Of a stretch of 64,000 bases of DNA, positions 17,605 to 27,400 are shown in pieces. The position numbers were made by a program, and so were the translations under genes. Origin of the DNA: an uncultured Pirellulales bacterium (GTDB taxonomy: Bacteria > Planctomycetota > Planctomycetia > Pirellulales > Thermoguttaceae); assembly GCA_938015445.1 (NCBI GenBank), contig CALLPE010000010.1, positions 1-64,000 of the forward strand. Direction: 5' to 3'. The number at the start of each line of letters is the position of its first letter. The first letter of the stretch is position 1. Below the pieces are notes generated by a model, which searched no databases, was not told the origin of the DNA, and worked only from the letters and a program-made list of their open reading frames with translations.

Positions 17605-18915
17605 ATGGTCCGAGCGTTGATATCGGTATTGGCGGCGGCCGTCGGGCTATGCGGCGCGCCGCTTTGGGCCCAGGATGTCGTACTCGGGCAGATGTACGGC
17701 CACGGCGTCCATGCGTTTTTCGCCGGCGATTACTTAGAAGCGCACAGGATGCTTACGGCCGCCATCGAGGCCGGTAGCAAAGACCCGCGCGTCTATTACT
17801 ATCGCGGCCTGTGCCTGATTAACTTGCAGCGGCCGGAGCAGGCCCCCGCCGACTTCAAACGGGGTGCCGAACTGGAGTCGAGCGATGAGGGGCGGATATA
17901 CAACGTAGGTCGGGCATTGGAACGGGTGCAGGGCCGAGCGCGGGTGGAATTGGAAAAGTACCGCGTCCAGGCCCGCATGGCCCGCTTGGCTGAAGAACGC
18001 CGAATGTACCAACAGCGTTTCGAGCAGCTTCGCGGACAGCAGCAAGGGGTGACTGCCCAACCTGCCCAACCTGCGCCCGAGTTGCCGTCCGAGCCGCCGC
18101 CGAAACCTGTTGAGCCGGGCGGCATGGACCCGTTCTCTCCGCCAACGATTTTACCATCGCCGCCGGCAGCGACCACACCGCCTGCCGAAACGCCGGCCGA
18201 GAGCACGCCGGAACCCAAATCGCCGGCTACGGAACCTAAGTCAAGCGAGCCGGAATCAACCGAGCCGCCGGCCATGCCCGAGCAGCCACCGGTGGAGCCT
18301 CAGCCCGAACCGCCAACCGAGCCGGCGCCGCCAAGCGAGCCGGCGCCGCCGAAGGCAGAAGCGGAAATGCCTGGCGAGGATGATCCGTTCGCGCCGGCAG
18401 CGCAACCGCAGCCGCCAGCGCCACCCCAACCACAACCGAGCGAGACCGAACCGGCCATGCCGGAGCAGCCGGCAGCACAGCCAGGGGCAGAGCCGGGTGA
18501 GTCGCCTGCGGGTGCGGGCGGGAACCCGGTATTGGGTGATTTGCCACAGGAGACCAGCAAAGCGGCTGCTGGCGACGAAATGGGCGAAGGGGCTGCACCC
18601 CAGACGCAACCTGCACCTCTGTCGCCGCCGCGTGCACCGGAACAGCCAGTCCCGCCTCCCGCACAGGAAAATCAGGAACCAACACCTCCGGCACCAAAGG
18701 ATGAGGAGCCTGAACCGCCGGCCCCTCCGCAGCCGCCGACGCCACCACCGGCCGCCGACGATCCGTTCTCCTTTCCGGCTCCCAGCAAACCCACCAAACC
18801 AATGACGCCAGCGGTGGAAGACCCGTTCTCGCTGGAGCCGCCTGCGGCCAAGACCCAACCGCCGACCGGCAAACCAGCCCCAAGACGTGAACCGCCGGAC
18901 GATCCTTTTAACTGA
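17605..18915 (+). CDS. Exported TPR protein with Pro/Glu-rich tail carrying five DPF motifs
   Basis: 436 residues; ATG 17605 after GCAGGAG. Residues 1-22 form a signal peptide (ALISVLAAAVGLCGAPLWA). Residues about 28-105 look like two or three TPR-type helical pairs (AFFAGDYLEAHRMLTAAIEA, PRVYYYRGLCLINLQRPEQA). About 110-150 is a charged, probably coiled-coil segment (ARMARLAEERRMYQQRFEQL). From about 155 to the end the chain is Pro/Glu/Ala-rich and probably disordered. It is punctuated by DPF at MDPFSPP, DDPFAPA, DDPFSFP, EDPFSLE and the terminal DDPFN. The function is unknown. TPRs suggest protein-protein contact in the periplasm, and the DPF motifs may be short linear binding sites. Confidence 0.85.
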   Translation: MVRALISVLAAAVGLCGAPLWAQDVVLGQMYGHGVHAFFAGDYLEAHRMLTAAIEAGSKDPRVYYYRGLCLINLQRPEQAPADFKRGAELESSDEGRIYNVGRALERVQGRARVELEKYRVQARMARLAEERRMYQQRFEQLRGQQQGVTAQPAQPAPELPSEPPPKPVEPGGMDPFSPPTILPSPPAATTPPAETPAESTPEPKSPATEPKSSEPESTEPPAMPEQPPVEPQPEPPTEPAPPSEPAPPKAEAEMPGEDDPFAPAAQPQPPAPPQPQPSETEPAMPEQPAAQPGAEPGESPAGAGGNPVLGDLPQETSKAAAGDEMGEGAAPQTQPAPLSPPRAPEQPVPPPAQENQEPTPPAPKDEEPEPPAPPQPPTPPPAADDPFSFPAPSKPTKPMTPAVEDPFSLEPPAAKTQPPTGKPAPRREPPDDPFN

Positions 18916-19308
18916 AATCCTTGCGATTGAATCGGATGTTTCTTCAAGTGAAGGGATGTTTCTTCAAGTGAACGCAGTAGCGAGTCGGCCTGCCACGGCG
19001 CACGGCCGAATCGCAACTTGTGCTGCACCACCGGCAGGCAGCCTTCCCCGTAGTTGAACCTACCAGTGCGTTCTGCTTCCCAGTAAAGCCTGGGCAATGC
19101 AGGCGCGTTGCAGGCGAATGCTTGTGCTTCAAGTGGCGACTGCGAGAGGCAACTGTCGGAAAAGCGGTTTTCGGTAATTGCGTTTTGTGTCCGAGCGTCG
19201 GAGCGGCTGGAAAAAAACCAGTTTGCCCACCAGTCGTCCCACCAGTTTAAGCTCACGCGCCACTGGCGTCGTAGGTGCTGCCGTCTTTTGTAGCAGGAGG
19301 GTGCTTGC
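18916..19308. other. Intergenic gap with a two-copy 20-bp repeat
   Basis: 393 bases between the TPR and DUF4838 genes. GGATGTTTCTTCAAGTGAA occurs at 18934 and 18954 (period 20). The rest shows no convincing gene. A strong AGGAGG at the right end serves the DUF4838 start. Confidence 0.7.
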
Positions 19309-21243
19309 ATGTGCTGGGGTCTATTGCGCTTCAAAATGTCGGTGTTGGTCGTTGTTTGTACCGCAGTTGCCGGTGCCGAAGTTGCTTGCGCCGCGGTTGC
19401 CGGGGCAGCGCTTGCTGGGGCCGAAGTTGCCTGTGCCGCGGCTGCCGGAGCGGCAGACGGCAGCGGTCGAGATGTCCAACAATCAGATGTCCAAGATATA
19501 GTGTTGGCCGATGGCGGCAGGTCTGCCTACACGATCGTCATTGCCGAGCAAGCCTCGCTGCCGGTAAAACACGCCGCCGAGGAATTGCAAAAGTTCCTCG
19601 AGCAGATCAGCGGCGCAAAGTTACCGATAATCACGGACCGCCAACCTTTGGGGCAATACGAGGTAATACTCGGCGATAACGCCCATTTGCAGGCCCTAGG
19701 GCTGAAGCTCGATCTGCCTTCGCTGGGCGAAGAAGGTTATGTGATCCGCACCGTGGGAAACCACCTGGTGATCGCCGGCCACGGGCGTCGCGGCACCTTG
19801 TATGGCGTTTATGGTCTGCTGGAAGACCACCTGGGCTGCCGCTGGTTCACGCCCACGGTTAGCCGCATTCCTAAGCACGACCGCTTGGTATTGAAGAAGT
19901 TGGATGAGCGGGTAGTGCCCGTGCTGGAGTACCGCGAGCCGTTCACCTTCGACTGTTTCGACGGCGATTGGTGCGCGCGGAATCGGGTCAATTCCAGCGC
20001 CGGGCGGCTGGAGGAGAAACACGGGGGAAAGGTGAAGTTTGCCAGCGGCTTTTTCGTGCACACTTTCGAGCGCTTGGTGCCGCCGGAAAAGTACTTCGAC
20101 CAGCACCCGGAGTATTTTTCGCTCGTCAAGGGCAAGCGGCTGAAGGTCCGCTCGCAACTTTGCTGCACCAACGAGGAGGTAATCAAGTTGTGCATCGAAG
20201 GCATCCGCGAAGCGATGCGAAAACAGCCCGAGGCCTTCGTGTTCTCCGTCTCGCAAAACGACTGGTACAACTACTGCGAATGCGACAAATGCCAGGAGCT
20301 GGCCAAACGCGAGGAATCGCAGATGGCGCCGGTGTTGGCGCTGGTCAACCGCGTGGCCGAGGCGGTGGAAAAGGAATTTCCCGACAAAGCCGTGGAGACC
20401 CTGGCCTATCAGTGGACCCGCAAACCGCCCAAGACCATTCGGCCACGGCCAAACGTAATCATCCGGCTGTGTTCGATCGAGTGTTGTTTTTCCCATCCGC
20501 TGGCCACGTGCGACAGTCCGGCCAATGCGGCATTCCGGGCCGACGCCGAGGCTTGGGCCAAAGTGGCCAACCGTTTGTGGGTATGGGACTACGTGACCGA
20601 CTTCCGCCATTACTTGCTGCCGTTTCCGAACCAACGGGTGCGCAGCGAGAACATCAAGTTCTTTGTGCGCAACAACGTCAAAGGCATCTTCGAGCAGGAC
20701 ACCTACAACACCCCGCACAGCGAGATGGTCGAGTTGGGCGGATACCTGACTGCCAAGTTGCTGTGGAACCCCGATTACGATCCCAAGAAAGCCACGGCCG
20801 AGTTCCTGGAGGGCTACTACGGACCGGCGGCCGAGCCGGTGGCCAAATACCTGGACCTGCTGCACGATCATGTGGAGAAGAACAACATCCACGTGAACAT
20901 TTGGGCGGAGCCTTCCAGCCGGCATCTGCCCGAACCACTGCTGGTCGAAGCCAACCGCCTGTGGCAGCAGGCCGAGCAACGGGCCGCGGGCGACGGGCAA
21001 GTGCTGCGCCGTGTGAGACTGTCGCGGATGAGCGTCGATTACGCCATCGTGGAGCGCGCCCGGCTCCAGCGTAACAAGAAGTTGCCTTTGGACGAGGGAT
21101 TCCAGAAACTCGCCGCCGAGCGGTTCGAGCCATTCTGCCAGATGCTCAAAGAAAGCGGCATGACCCGACTGAACGAATGGAATCCGCTCAACTTCGACGA
21201 TTATCGGCAGAAGCTCGCCGCGGCGCTGGGCTTGCAACAATAG
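19309..21243 (+). CDS. Exported DUF4838 protein, alpha-glucuronidase-like N-domain
   Basis: 644 residues; ATG 19309 lies 7 bases after AGGAGGGTG. The signal peptide region is unusual: a hydrophobic start is followed by a duplicated Ala/Gly/Val/Cys block (AGAEVACAA twice, 45 bp apart). The mature N-terminus (ASLPVKHAAEELQKFLEQIS, YEVILGDN, GRRGTLYGVYGLLEDHLGCR) resembles the N-terminal domain seen in GH67/GH20-type glycosidases. The central part (FVFSVSQNDWYNYCECDKCQ) is typical of DUF4838, a family common in Planctomycetes and Bacteroidetes polysaccharide-degrading regions. A role in glycan breakdown is inferred; the catalytic residues are not established for the family. Confidence 0.88.
   Translation: MCWGLLRFKMSVLVVVCTAVAGAEVACAAVAGAALAGAEVACAAAAGAADGSGRDVQQSDVQDIVLADGGRSAYTIVIAEQASLPVKHAAEELQKFLEQISGAKLPIITDRQPLGQYEVILGDNAHLQALGLKLDLPSLGEEGYVIRTVGNHLVIAGHGRRGTLYGVYGLLEDHLGCRWFTPTVSRIPKHDRLVLKKLDERVVPVLEYREPFTFDCFDGDWCARNRVNSSAGRLEEKHGGKVKFASGFFVHTFERLVPPEKYFDQHPEYFSLVKGKRLKVRSQLCCTNEEVIKLCIEGIREAMRKQPEAFVFSVSQNDWYNYCECDKCQELAKREESQMAPVLALVNRVAEAVEKEFPDKAVETLAYQWTRKPPKTIRPRPNVIIRLCSIECCFSHPLATCDSPANAAFRADAEAWAKVANRLWVWDYVTDFRHYLLPFPNQRVRSENIKFFVRNNVKGIFEQDTYNTPHSEMVELGGYLTAKLLWNPDYDPKKATAEFLEGYYGPAAEPVAKYLDLLHDHVEKNNIHVNIWAEPSSRHLPEPLLVEANRLWQQAEQRAAGDGQVLRRVRLSRMSVDYAIVERARLQRNKKLPLDEGFQKLAAERFEPFCQMLKESGMTRLNEWNPLNFDDYRQKLAAALGLQQ
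19369..19455 (+). repeat. In-frame 45-bp duplication in the signal-peptide region
   Basis: Two copies of a 42-bp block begin at 19369 and 19414 and share GCCGAAGTTGC(T/C)TG(C/T)GCCGCG. They encode AGAEVACAA(V/A)AGAA twice, lengthening the hydrophobic/small-residue segment before the mature protein. Confidence 0.9.
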
Positions 21244-21428
21244 CGCTGGGTTGAATTAGCGGTGCATGGACTGCGCACTACATGTACTGCGCGCTGGTTG
21301 TCTGTTCCGCGCCGACCACCGCAGTTTCGACCGCAGGGCCGGCGGCGAGCGTCGGCGTTGACGATCGAAACTTTTCGGGCAACAAGGGCAGCTTGGCGCG
21401 CTGGAGGGGGTGCTTTATTTGGCTGCGA

Positions 21429-22280
21429 TTACGTCCCCTGTCGCAACTGCGCAAATTCGAGCCGCCACAAAGCGCCTGCCGATGCTTCGTGCCTGTCGCC
21501 AATCCATCGTAGCGGCACTGTTTGGCGGATAGACAAGCCCAACGGCTGCCGGGTGCGGACCGCCACGGCGATCTGGTAATCGGTCGCGCCACGAGGCCCA
21601 CCGGCGTGAGCCAAGCGCACTTCGGCGAACTGCCAGTCGGACGACTCGCCCAGGGAAGGATCGTGCAAAGAAACAGTTGCCGCGCGGTCATCCGGCAGAT
21701 GGAAACATATGCGGTCCAGCGGCCCGGTCAGCCCACGTCCGCACGCCTTAAGCAGCGCTTCTTTGAGTGTCCATAGACGAATGAATATTTCGGCCTGCTT
21801 TTCGGCCGGCGTTTGGGCAAGCAGTTGGGATTCTTGAGGGTGGAAGAAGCGATCGGCGATTTTGATGTACTGGGCGGCGCGGTCCACGGCCTCGACATCT
21901 ACGCCCACCTCACTGTCGCTGGTCACGGCGCAGACTGCCAGATCACGGCTGTGCGAGAGGTTCAGTTGCAGACCGTGAGCTTCGGGCTGCGCGACGTAGG
22001 GCTTCCCTAGCGGCGTGGCGGCCAACTGCCATGCGTCCGGCGCGATGTGCGGCCGGTACTGCGAAAGCGCCCAGCGCATCAGCACCCGGCCCACGATCGC
22101 TCGCCACCGATCGCCTTGGCTCCGAAACCGGTCGGCCTGTTCAATCTCTTGCGGAGCAAGCAACTGGCGGTACTGGGCCAAAAGCGCCGGGCTGATCGCC
22201 TCGTCCACACGGACGCACCACAAGTCCACAGGCTGGGCACCTGTAGATTGCTCGTGCGCGTGTTTTTCGGTACTGCTCAT
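21429..22280 (-). CDS. Sfp-type 4'-phosphopantetheinyl transferase
   Basis: Transfers phosphopantetheine from CoA to a serine of carrier-protein domains, converting apo to holo form. About 283 residues from ATG 22280. ATG 22295 and an open frame to 22385 are alternatives, and none has a clear ribosome binding site. Motifs: RWRAIVGRVLMRWALSQY near the start, LNLSHSRDLAVCAV, GVDVE at about residue 124 with the Mg-binding acidic pair, and LWTLKEALLKACGRGL at about 170 with the WxxKEA signature. It lies on the opposite strand 2.2 kb from the NRPS gene, whose ACP and PCP domains need this enzyme. The C-terminus after about residue 235 is less conserved. Confidence 0.93.
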   Translation of the reverse strand: MSSTEKHAHEQSTGAQPVDLWCVRVDEAISPALLAQYRQLLAPQEIEQADRFRSQGDRWRAIVGRVLMRWALSQYRPHIAPDAWQLAATPLGKPYVAQPEAHGLQLNLSHSRDLAVCAVTSDSEVGVDVEAVDRAAQYIKIADRFFHPQESQLLAQTPAEKQAEIFIRLWTLKEALLKACGRGLTGPLDRICFHLPDDRAATVSLHDPSLGESSDWQFAEVRLAHAGGPRGATDYQIAVAVRTRQPLGLSIRQTVPLRWIGDRHEASAGALWRLEFAQLRQGT

Positions 22281-22485
22281 GGATTGCCAATGCATCCTGA
22301 AGCGGCAGTGCCGTATGCTGGTTGCCTGTGGTGAGCCACATGCCCCAAGCCGCGGCTGGTGGCAATCGTCTTCGGTGTGCGTCAAGATGCAATATTATTG
22401 CAGCCAGCCAGATCATTTACATCTAGCCGAACCGCTCGTGGAGCGTATCCGCACGCAATGCTGTTACGGCCGGCCGCACGAAGCG

Positions 22486-23838
22486 CTAAGCCAACCTCAA
22501 TTTGCCTGCTCGAAGCAGCTCGATGAGACTGGCCTTTTCGGCAGAAATCTTGGGGCGTTTGCTCAGGTAGGCGTCGTAGGCTTCCATGTCGCACAATCCG
22601 TGGCCGCTGAGGCAGAAGACGATGCACTCCGAGGTGTGCTGGCGGCGGCAACGAACGGCTTCGTTTATCGCTGCACGGATGGCGTATGCGCTTTCCGGTG
22701 CGGCGATTACGCCCTCGGTAGCGGCTAGCAGCCAACCGGCTCGCAATGCGGCAGGCTCCGAGATGGCAATTGGTTCTACCACTCCTAAATTCACCAGATG
22801 GCTGACCAACGGCGCGCAACCGTGGTACCGCAGCCCACAGGCGTATATGTCTGGCGGGACGTACGTGTGGCCCAGCGTGTGCATCTTCACGCGGGGCGTC
22901 AGACCGGCGGCGTCGGTGTGGTCGTAGCGGTAGCGTCCTCGGGTCAGGCTGGGGCAAGCGCGCGGTTCGGCGGCGAGGAAACGGGTGGGCTTTCCGGCTA
23001 GTCGCTGGCCGATGAACGGAAAGGCCAATCCAGCGAAGTTGCTGCCAGCGCCGATGGAGCCGATGACTACGTCGGGCGTTTCGCCCAAGGCTGCCAGTTG
23101 CTGGGCAGTTTCCAGCCCGATGACCGTCTGATGCAACATCACATAGTTGTATATGCTCCCGCAGGCGTATCCCGCCCCTGTTTCGCCCAAAGCGGTCTCG
23201 ATGGATTCGGCGATAGCGACTCCGATGCTTCCGCGATAGTTTTGGTCGCGGGCCAGCAGCCGGCGTCCTAGCGCAGTTTGCAACGACGGGCTGACGACCA
23301 CCTCGCCACCCCACAGGCGCATCAACGTGCGCCGGTAAGGCCGTTGCTGGGCGCTGACGTTGACCATGAACACCTTGCACTCCAAGGCGAACATCGAACA
23401 GGCCATGGCCAGAGAACATCCCCACTGGCCAGCGCCGCTTTCGGTCACCAACCGCCGAAACCCTTGTTGACTGGCGTAATACGCTTGGGGAATGGCAGTG
23501 TTCAGTTTGTGGCTTCCCGGCGGACTGCGACTTTCGTCCTTGAAGTAGATGCGCGCCGGGGTGCGCAGATGCTTTTCTAGCCGTGTAGCCCGCACCAAAG
23601 CGGTAGGACGCCAACTACGGTAGGCCTCCAAGACTTCCGGCGGAATGGGTACCCAGCGCTGGCGGCTGAACTCTTGCTCGGCCAGAGCTGCCGGCATGAA
23701 GGCGGCCAAGCGCGATGGCTCAAGCGGCTCGTCGCGCGAAGGCTCGAGCATCGGCGGGGGTGGCTCGGGCAGATCGGCTGCTAAGTTGTACCAGGCGACC
23801 GGCAGACCATCGACGAACGATTCGCTACTGCTGGCCAC
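22486..23838 (-). CDS. trpB2: Tryptophan synthase beta chain type 2 (TrpB2)
   Basis: PLP enzyme of the TrpB2 branch, which joins indole and serine to tryptophan. 450 residues. GTG 23838 is chosen: GGAG lies 8 bases upstream. TrpB2 features: RPTALVRATRLEKHL, FKDESRSPPGSHKLNTA with the PLP lysine (SHK), ESGAGQWGCSLAMA, GSIGAGSNFAGLAFPF as the phosphate-binding Gly/Ser segment, KMHTLGHTYVPP, and the C-terminal SGHGLCDMEAYDAYL. No trpA or other trp genes are adjacent, so its role here may be specialised. It lies upstream of the phosphopantetheinyl transferase on the same strand (205-base gap) and divergent from the NRPS. Supplying a tryptophan-like substrate to that synthetase is an inference from proximity. 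Confidence 0.92.
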   Translation of the reverse strand: MASSSESFVDGLPVAWYNLAADLPEPPPPMLEPSRDEPLEPSRLAAFMPAALAEQEFSRQRWVPIPPEVLEAYRSWRPTALVRATRLEKHLRTPARIYFKDESRSPPGSHKLNTAIPQAYYASQQGFRRLVTESGAGQWGCSLAMACSMFALECKVFMVNVSAQQRPYRRTLMRLWGGEVVVSPSLQTALGRRLLARDQNYRGSIGVAIAESIETALGETGAGYACGSIYNYVMLHQTVIGLETAQQLAALGETPDVVIGSIGAGSNFAGLAFPFIGQRLAGKPTRFLAAEPRACPSLTRGRYRYDHTDAAGLTPRVKMHTLGHTYVPPDIYACGLRYHGCAPLVSHLVNLGVVEPIAISEPAALRAGWLLAATEGVIAAPESAYAIRAAINEAVRCRRQHTSECIVFCLSGHGLCDMEAYDAYLSKRPKISAEKASLIELLRAGKLRLA

Positions 23839-23880
23839 AATACTTTCTCCGCGTGATACTGGCCACAATACTTTCTCCGC
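23825..23880 (-). promoter_or_regulatory. Duplicated RBS/start of trpB2 with overlapping 13-codon leader ORF
   Basis: GCGGAGAAAGTATTGTGGCC occurs twice, 28 bp apart (from 23880 and from 23852 on the minus strand). Each copy contains GGAG, 8 bases, then GTG. The downstream copy starts trpB2 (GTG 23838). The upstream GTG (23866) is in a different frame and would encode 13 residues (VASITRRKYCGQQ), stopping at TAG 23827-23825, so it overlaps the trpB2 start. Ribosomes starting at the first copy would terminate just past the real start. Confidence 0.7.
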
Positions 23881-24471
23881 GTAAGACGATTAAAGTCGGC
23901 CCGTGCGCGGTTTTCGCTCCACAATCAGCGGCGCCGGCAAGCCGCAGAACGCCAGAGGCGCAAGACTCACGCTGCGCAGGACTCGCGCTGCATAGGACTT
24001 ACGCTGCACAGGGCTCACGCTGCACAGGACTCGCGCTGCACAGGACTGACGGTGCGCAAGACTGACAACGGCAACCTTCGTCGGCAATTATAATACTTCA
24101 TCGCACTTTTGTTGCGCGTACCATGTTGAAAACATCCGATTCGGCCAATAAAAGGCTTTTTGTTACCGCAAGCGGGGCAAGGCCGATTGCAGTAGGTGGG
24201 GGAAATCCGGCCCCCGTAGCAGCATAGGTCACAGCCGCATGGATCAACAACCAAGCCGGAATTCGGCTTCCGATTGAAAGGGTCAAGCTTTTGGTAACAA
24301 GCGTATGTTTGGCGCCGGCTGTGTCGCCAAAAGCTATACTGTCGGAGAGTGACACAGCAGTGCTGGTAACCATCCGCTCAGGCTGTTGCCCAATGCAATT
24401 GCGGCCGATAGCTGCAAAAGTTCTGCCTGCCTGTTTATTAGGATCCAACTTCAATTTCTCTCGCCGCGTTT
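23881..24471. other. Divergent trpB2-NRPS control region
   Basis: 591 bases without a supported gene. It contains a seven-copy 16-bp tandem array (23958-24066). Further right is a 14-bp direct repeat CTTCAATTTCTCTC at 24449 and 24484 that brackets the NRPS start codon. An open minus-strand frame across 24098-24454 has no recognisable pattern. Promoters for both directions should lie here; TATAAT at 24092-24097 (within AATTATAATACTT) is a possible -10 for the NRPS direction. Confidence 0.55.
23958..24066. repeat. Seven-copy 16-bp tandem repeat
   Basis: Units GC(A/G)(C/T)A(A/G)G(A/G)CT(C/T/G)(A/G)CG(C/G)T start at 23958, 23974, 23990, 24006, 24022, 24038 and 24054 (the last partial). Copies directly abut and differ at few positions. 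No spacers, so not a CRISPR. Confidence 0.93.
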
Positions 24472-27400
24472 ATGAGTATCGAGCTTCAATTTCTCTCAGG
24501 CAGCGCTGCCACTCCGGCCGATTGTCCGCCGTTGCCACCCCGCCGGCTATCGACTTTGGTGGATATCGCTGGTTGGCGTGCGGAGTGCCAACCGGCAGAC
24601 ATTGCGTTCACATTCCTTTCAGATGGGGAGCAGCAGGAAGCCCATCTCAGCTATGCAGCTCTGGACCGTCGCGCCCGCGCGATAGCAGCCGAGTTGACTG
24701 CGCGCCGCGCGCGGGGCCAGCGCGTGCTGGTGGTCTTCGATCCGGGTTTGGAGTACAGCGCGGCGATCTTCGGGTGTTTATATGCAGGCGCTGTGGCAGT
24801 GCCCGTGTACCCGCCGGACCCATTCCGCGCCCATAACACGCTTCCCCGTTTGCAGGCGATAGTCGACGATGCCCGGGCGCGACTGGTGCTTACTTCGGCC
24901 GAGATGGCGCGTTGGGCGGCCAGCGTTGCTGGCGCGTTGGGCCGCGCGGAAGTGATCGCCGCTGAGTCGATCCCCAGCGAGGCAGCCGAGCAATGGAAGC
25001 CCCCGACGCTTCGGCCCGATGACATAGCCCTACTACAATACACCTCCGGGTCTACCGGCGTGCCTCGCGGCGTGATCATCACCCATGCCAATCTGATGCA
25101 TAACCTGGCGGCGCTGCACCGCGTGGACATGCCCGGTGCAGTGGCCGTGTGCTGGCTGCCACCGTATCACGACATGGGCCTGGTCGGCGGCATCATGCTT
25201 CCGGTTCACAGCGGCCGGCAGGTGGTGTTGCTGTCGCCGCTGAGCTTCGTGCAGCGTCCGGTGCGCTGGTTGCAGGCCATAGCGCGTTATGGGGCGCGGA
25301 CTTCGGCCGCCCCGAATTTCGGTTACGAGTTGTGCATCCGTAAGGTCGACCCCCAGCAGTGCCAAGGGCTTGATTTGAGCTGCTGGCTGGTGGCCATCAG
25401 CGGGGCGGAACCGGTGCGGGCTGAGACCATCGAGCGATTTTCAGCGAAGTTCGCCCCCTATGGCTTTCGCCGGCAAGCCTTCTTCCCCGCCTACGGAATG
25501 GCGGAATCCACGCTGCTGATTTCCTGCGGTACCCGCGGCGATGGGCCGCTGGTGTGCAGCTTCTCCGCCGCTGCGCTGGGCCAAGACCGCGTGCAGGAAG
25601 CCGAGCCGACCGATTCTCATGCCTGCAAAGCAGTCGGCTGCGGCAAACCCCTGCCCGACGGCGAGCTGCTTATCGTCGATCCCCGTACCCGTCGACCGCT
25701 GCCGCCCGGACAAGTCGGCGAAATTTGGGTCCGCAGCCCTAGCGTTGCGGTGGGATATTGGAACCGACCAGAAGAAACACAGCAGGTTTTTCACGCCACA
25801 CTGGCCGACGAGATAAACGGCGGTCAACCTCAATCATCCGGGCCGGACAATGCAGCCAGCCGCCAATACTTGCGCACCGGGGACCTGGGCTTTGTGCATG
25901 ACGGTCAGTTGTTCGTCACCGGCCGGTTGAAGGAGGTGATAATCCTCGGCGGGCGGAAGTATTATCCGCAAGACATCGAGCTTGTGGCCGAGCGCGCCCA
26001 TCCAGCCCTCAAGCCAGGCGGTGGAGCGGCCTTCTCGGTGGAAGTGGACAACTGCGAGCAGCTCGTGGTGGTGCACGAGCTGCTACGCCCCAGACGGTAC
26101 AACTTGGACGAAGTGTTGCAACAGGTGCGGGCCGAAGTGGCGGCTCAGTTCGACACTGTCCCGTATGCCATCGTACTGATCCCCGCTGGAACGTTGCCGA
26201 AGACCTCCAGCGGTAAGACGCGCCGACGTTCCTGCCGAGAGATGTTCTTGAAGGGTCGTTTGACCGTGCTCGCCCAGTGGCGACGCGGCGCCGCTGGGCC
26301 GGAGGTGTGCTCGGAGCCAGAAGGCCCGCCGCGTACCGCCTTCCAGTCGATACTCGGCGAGCTATGGTGCGAGGTACTCGGTTTGCCGGCGGTGAGACTG
26401 AGCGACGACTTCTTCGCGCTGGGCGGACAGTCGTTGCAGGCCAGCCAGTTGGCCGCCCGCATCCAGGAGCGGTTCGGCGTCGAGGTTCCGCTGCGGGCTG
26501 TTTTCGAGCACCCCAGGCTGGCCGATATGGCGCAGTGGATCGAAGGAGCGGTCGCCGGCTCGGCCGCAGCAGCCGGCGCTCAGTCTGCCTCCAGCCCGGC
26601 GGCAAGCGCCTCGCGGCCGCTCAGCCAGCCGCTCAGGTCTGTGGCGGCCGAGGCACCATCGGTGCTCTCGTCTGCCGAGCAGCGGTTGTGGTTCTTCGAC
26701 CAGCTCCAACCGAATCATCCCTTCTACAACATGCCGGTAGCAGTGCGGCTGAAAGGGCCGCTGAACATATCTGCCCTGCGCCGCGCACTGGAGCATTTGG
26801 TACAGCGGCACGAAGCCCTGCGCACCTGCTATCCGGCCGACTTCGGCCGCCCGGCGCGAAAAGTTTTGGATGGGGTAGAAGTTCCCTTCGAGCAGATCGA
26901 CCTCGGCGGATGGACGGCGCCGCAGCGCGAAAAACTATTGCGCCGCATTCTGGGCGAGCGAGGCAGGGACACATTCGACCTGGCGCACGGGCCGCTATTG
27001 CGCTGCCTGCTGATTCGCTTGGCCCCGGAAGAACATGTGCTGCTGCTGGCGATGCATCACATCATCGTCGATGGATGGTCGCTGGGGGTGATACTGCGCG
27101 AGTGGGCCTTGCTGTATCAGGGGTTCTGCGCCGGCAGGCCCGTCTCGCTGCCACCGCTTGCCTTACAGTACAGCGATTACGCCTGCTGGGAGCAGCGCAC
27201 ACTGGAAGCAGCCATCGCCCGGCACTTCCCTTATTGGCAAGAAAAGCTCACTCCTTTGCCACCGATTTTGGAACTGCCTGCCGATCGTCCCCGTCCGACG
27301 CAACAATCGTTCGAGGGAGCGTGGCTGGGTTTCGCGCTAGGCGAAGAGCTTTCGGCGGCCATCCGCGGTTTGGCACACAGCGAACATACCACGCTGCTGC

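Noticed and set aside
23958-24066. Possible CRISPR array
   Set aside because: Units of 16 bp abut directly with no unique spacers and no cas genes are near; it is a simple tandem repeat.
24098-24454. Small minus-strand gene upstream of the NRPS
   Set aside because: No ribosome binding site, no recognisable pattern, and it overlaps the expected control region; high GC makes such open frames common.
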